From positions 1,054,001 through 1,118,000 of the forward strand of contig NZ_KB907788.1 of assembly GCF_000382205.1 (NCBI RefSeq): DNA of 64,000 nucleotides. The letters run 5' to 3'. This document shows, in pieces, positions 61,880-64,000 of the stretch; positions within the stretch are counted from its first letter, which is position 1; each line of letters opens with the position of its first letter. The translations under genes were made by a program, and so were the position numbers. Under the pieces are notes generated by a model. It ran no database searches. It saw only the letters and a program-made list of their open reading frames with translations, and had not been told where the DNA came from. The stretch is from Dyadobacter beijingensis DSM 21582 (GTDB lineage: Bacteria > Bacteroidota > Bacteroidia > Cytophagales > Spirosomataceae).

Positions 61880-63421
61880 TCATTTTTTGTCCCACCACAT
61901 TCTGGTATTGAGGTCGTTAGGCCCTTGCCGCGCATTGGCGTCGTTCACATTCTGCAAATTCACGACGATCTCGCTGTCGGGATAAGGCATTCGGCGGATG
62001 AAATCCTCCTTGATCTCCGAGCCAGGATATGGGTTCTTCTTCAATGCGGGGAAGCCGCTGCGCCGGAAATTCGCCCACGACTCGTTGCCATCGAGGAATG
62101 TCGCCACCCAGTACTGGGTATTGATCTGTTCCAATGCTTTCGCATTATCGAGCGGGTGGGCTTTCAGATAGGCTTGAATGGCGTCTTCCCTGATGGTCGC
62201 GGCGGGATCGTAGAGGGCCATTTGTTCCAGGTTGCCGCGGATACCTTTGGCGTAGTAATCGGCTGCCGTACCTGATACCCAGCCTCTTACGGCCGCTTCC
62301 GCGAGCAGGAGCTGCACCTGTGCGTAGGTAATGTGGAATTCGGGCGCGTCGAGTTTCAGTACTGTGCTCAGGTTGATCTGCGTAAAGTCCCAGAGGCTTA
62401 CCACGCCGTTGGCGGCCAGTACACTATTGATCGTCACGTCGTTGTAGCCCATCGGCATGCCGATCTGCACTTTCGGATCGGATGAGGCGCGCGCGCTGGT
62501 TTGTTCAGGCCCGCCTTTCGCGCCTACATACCGAACCGCGAACACAGGCAGGCGGGGGTCGTTGTTTTCTTTGAGATAGTTCACAAATGGCGCGGCGAGG
62601 TAGAAATTGGTCTTCTCCCGGGCAGCCAGGTGATTGGCAATGAAGTTGTTATATAATGACGTATGCCGGATGGTCGAGTTATCCGCATTGCTTTCGAACA
62701 GACCGCCGGCTACGGCTTTGGTCACGTACGTTTTTGCGAGCGCCGGATCCACTTTGCTCAGCCGCATTCCGGCGCGCAGCATGAGCGAATATCCGAGCTT
62801 TTTCCAGCGTGCCACATTACCACCGTACAAAATATCGGTCGTAACGGCCGCCTGCGCAGGGTCCAGGGCGGCCGAAGCCTCCTCCAATTCTTTCAGGATA
62901 TCCTTGTAGATGGCTTCCTGGGCGTCGTATTTCGGGCGGATGATCTCATTGATGTAACCCTGCCCTGCTTCGAAATACGGCACGTCGCCGTAGGTATCGG
63001 TCAGGATCATGAATGCATAGGCCCGCCAGATGCGTGCGGCATGGTAAATGTTCGATTGGAGCGGATCGGCTTTCGTCTGGTCCACCACGGCGGCCAGCTG
63101 CTTGATCACATTCCGGTAGAAATTGACCCATACCAAGGGCGAGTTCGCATTGTTGAGCTGGTTGTAATTCCCGCCCGACAGCGAGCTTCCGTAGGGCGTA
63201 ATCACCTGCTGTACAATGCCGAAGTTGTAACAAAGCATACCCAGTGTGGAAACACCGTCGAGATAGGTGGTGGCGATAATGGCCTTGTTCAAAATGAGCG
63301 ACGGCGCCAGGGAGGTCGGGTCGACCTTGTTGATATTGATCTCGTCGAATCCTTCGTCGCACGACGTCATGAGCGTCAGCGAAAGGAACAGCGCGAGGAT
63401 ATATTTGGATGTTACTTTCAT
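61880..63421 (-). CDS. SusD-like nutrient-binding lipoprotein, SusD-like_2 type (SusD4)
   Basis: A 513-residue lipoprotein with lipobox MTSC (Cys21) followed by DEGFDE. It belongs to the divergent SusD-like_2 branch (IARIWRAYAFMILTDTYGDVPYFEA-like segment; RWKKLGYSLMLRAGMRLSKVDP), distinct from the other three SusD proteins here. It follows susC4 by 11 nt and should give the locus a second substrate-capture system. Confidence 0.92.
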   Translation of the reverse strand: MKVTSKYILALFLSLTLMTSCDEGFDEININKVDPTSLAPSLILNKAIIATTYLDGVSTLGMLCYNFGIVQQVITPYGSSLSGGNYNQLNNANSPLVWVNFYRNVIKQLAAVVDQTKADPLQSNIYHAARIWRAYAFMILTDTYGDVPYFEAGQGYINEIIRPKYDAQEAIYKDILKELEEASAALDPAQAAVTTDILYGGNVARWKKLGYSLMLRAGMRLSKVDPALAKTYVTKAVAGGLFESNADNSTIRHTSLYNNFIANHLAAREKTNFYLAAPFVNYLKENNDPRLPVFAVRYVGAKGGPEQTSARASSDPKVQIGMPMGYNDVTINSVLAANGVVSLWDFTQINLSTVLKLDAPEFHITYAQVQLLLAEAAVRGWVSGTAADYYAKGIRGNLEQMALYDPAATIREDAIQAYLKAHPLDNAKALEQINTQYWVATFLDGNESWANFRRSGFPALKKNPYPGSEIKEDFIRRMPYPDSEIVVNLQNVNDANARQGPNDLNTRMWWDKK

Positions 63422-63432
63422 GGTTACGACGG

Positions 63433-64000
63433 TTAGAATTTGACATTGAGGTTGAAACCAATGCTGCGGGTCGGCGGCAGGCCGGGCCAGAAATCGAGGC
63501 CGGTCGCGTTATCCGATGAGTTCAGCACTTCTTCCGGGTCCATATTCTCGGTCCATTTCTTGATGACCAGCACATTGTTCGCCACGGCGTTGATCCGCAG
63601 GCCCTTCACGAAAAACTTCTCGGGCAGGAACCGGCCCAGGTCGTATCCCAATGTGAGCTGCCGCAGTTTCCAGAAACCTGCATTCGACACGAAATCTTCA
63701 TTGACACCCAGCGGGTTGATCGATTCGTAGAATGGCTGCACGGCCGCTTTGGTCTGGTTCACTTCGCCATCCGGGTTCACGCCGTTACCGATTACGTAGC
63801 CTTCCGCACGGCCCGGCAGCGTCCGTTTAGAGAGGCCGTGACGCAGGTAGTTGATGTTTCGCCCGGCGATCATTTTATGTCCCAGCTTGAAGTCCACCAG
63901 CGCCGAAAGCATTATGCCCTTGTAACTGAATGTGTTGGTGATCCCGCCAAAATATTTGGGCAACGCATTGCCGACATTCACCAATGTATTGTTTCTCAAT
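63433..64000 (-). CDS. SusC/RagA-family transporter, C-terminal part (SusC4, cut by the window edge)
   Basis: The last 188 or so residues of a SusC barrel: strands with the usual segments FVSNAGFWKLRQLTLGYDL and RINAVANNVLVIKKW, and the C-terminal aromatic end NLNVKF. The frame stays open to the edge of the window, so the start lies outside. Partner of SusD4. Confidence 0.9.
   Translation of the reverse strand, partial: LRNNTLVNVGNALPKYFGGITNTFSYKGIMLSALVDFKLGHKMIAGRNINYLRHGLSKRTLPGRAEGYVIGNGVNPDGEVNQTKAAVQPFYESINPLGVNEDFVSNAGFWKLRQLTLGYDLGRFLPEKFFVKGLRINAVANNVLVIKKWTENMDPEEVLNSSDNATGLDFWPGLPPTRSIGFNLNVKF

Noticed and set aside
1-64000. Mobile elements or phage
   Set aside because: I found no transposase, integrase, recombinase, terminal inverted repeats or phage structural genes.
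1-64000. tRNA or rRNA genes
   Set aside because: No cloverleaf with conserved TTCGA-type arm or rRNA sequence was recognised in the gaps between genes.

Overview
The window comes from a bacterium of the phylum Bacteroidota, most likely Cytophagales/Spirosomaceae and Dyadobacter-like; this is inferred from gene types, not from a marker-gene match. The support is four SusC/SusD outer-membrane nutrient uptake pairs, a secreted protein with a type 9 secretion (T9SS type B) C-terminal domain, a fused trehalose-6-phosphate synthase/phosphatase, and several promoters of the Bacteroidota form TTTG-N20-TAnnTTTG. I see no rRNA, tRNA, transposase, integrase or CRISPR array.

Layout. 1-8000: housekeeping genes (TonB-like protein, folC, trmB, gapA, dapD), a small HTH regulator and a T9SS cargo protein. 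8000-27600: an accessory block of four operons that each start with the same two-part promoter element: susC1-susD1; a membrane-anchored DUF2231/cytochrome/DUF1549/DUF1553 protein plus a Tat-exported DUF1501 protein; susC2-susD2; and a large heme-binding CxxCH dehydrogenase-like protein. Two tandem, Tat-exported hydroxypyruvate-isomerase-like TIM barrels follow. 27900-32200: a TPR protein and gyrA. 32400-36500: a GntP permease, RidA, a D-serine-dehydratase/D-threonine-aldolase-like PLP enzyme and a membrane dipeptidase, which read as a D-amino-acid or dipeptide salvage operon. 36600-46300: mixed genes (an 83-residue orphan, DinB, a Crp-type regulator, trehalose synthesis, a sulfatase, a divergent SDR/HxlR pair, NUDIX, a lipoprotein, a DUF4932-like protein), with an unannotated structured RNA candidate at about 40800-41053.

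46300-64000 is a minus-strand sugar-acid locus: susC4(partial)-susD4-ManD-like dehydratase-lacI, then a second enolase-superfamily enzyme, dgoD, susC3-susD3, a PQQ-dependent aldose dehydrogenase with an inserted cytochrome c domain, dgoK, dgoA, an ExuT-like transporter and a GNAT enzyme. Together these could run a De Ley-Doudoroff type pathway: aldose to aldonate (PQQ enzyme, periplasm), aldonate to 2-keto-3-deoxy acid (dehydratases), phosphorylation (DgoK) and cleavage to pyruvate plus glyceraldehyde-3-phosphate (DgoA). All three dehydratases carry twin-arginine signal peptides and keep every catalytic residue, so the dehydration step may occur in the periplasm, with the keto-deoxy acid rather than the aldonate crossing the inner membrane. 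No glycoside hydrolase is present in this locus.

The points most worth following are the shared four-operon promoter, the predicted periplasmic dehydratases, and the orphan structured RNA.
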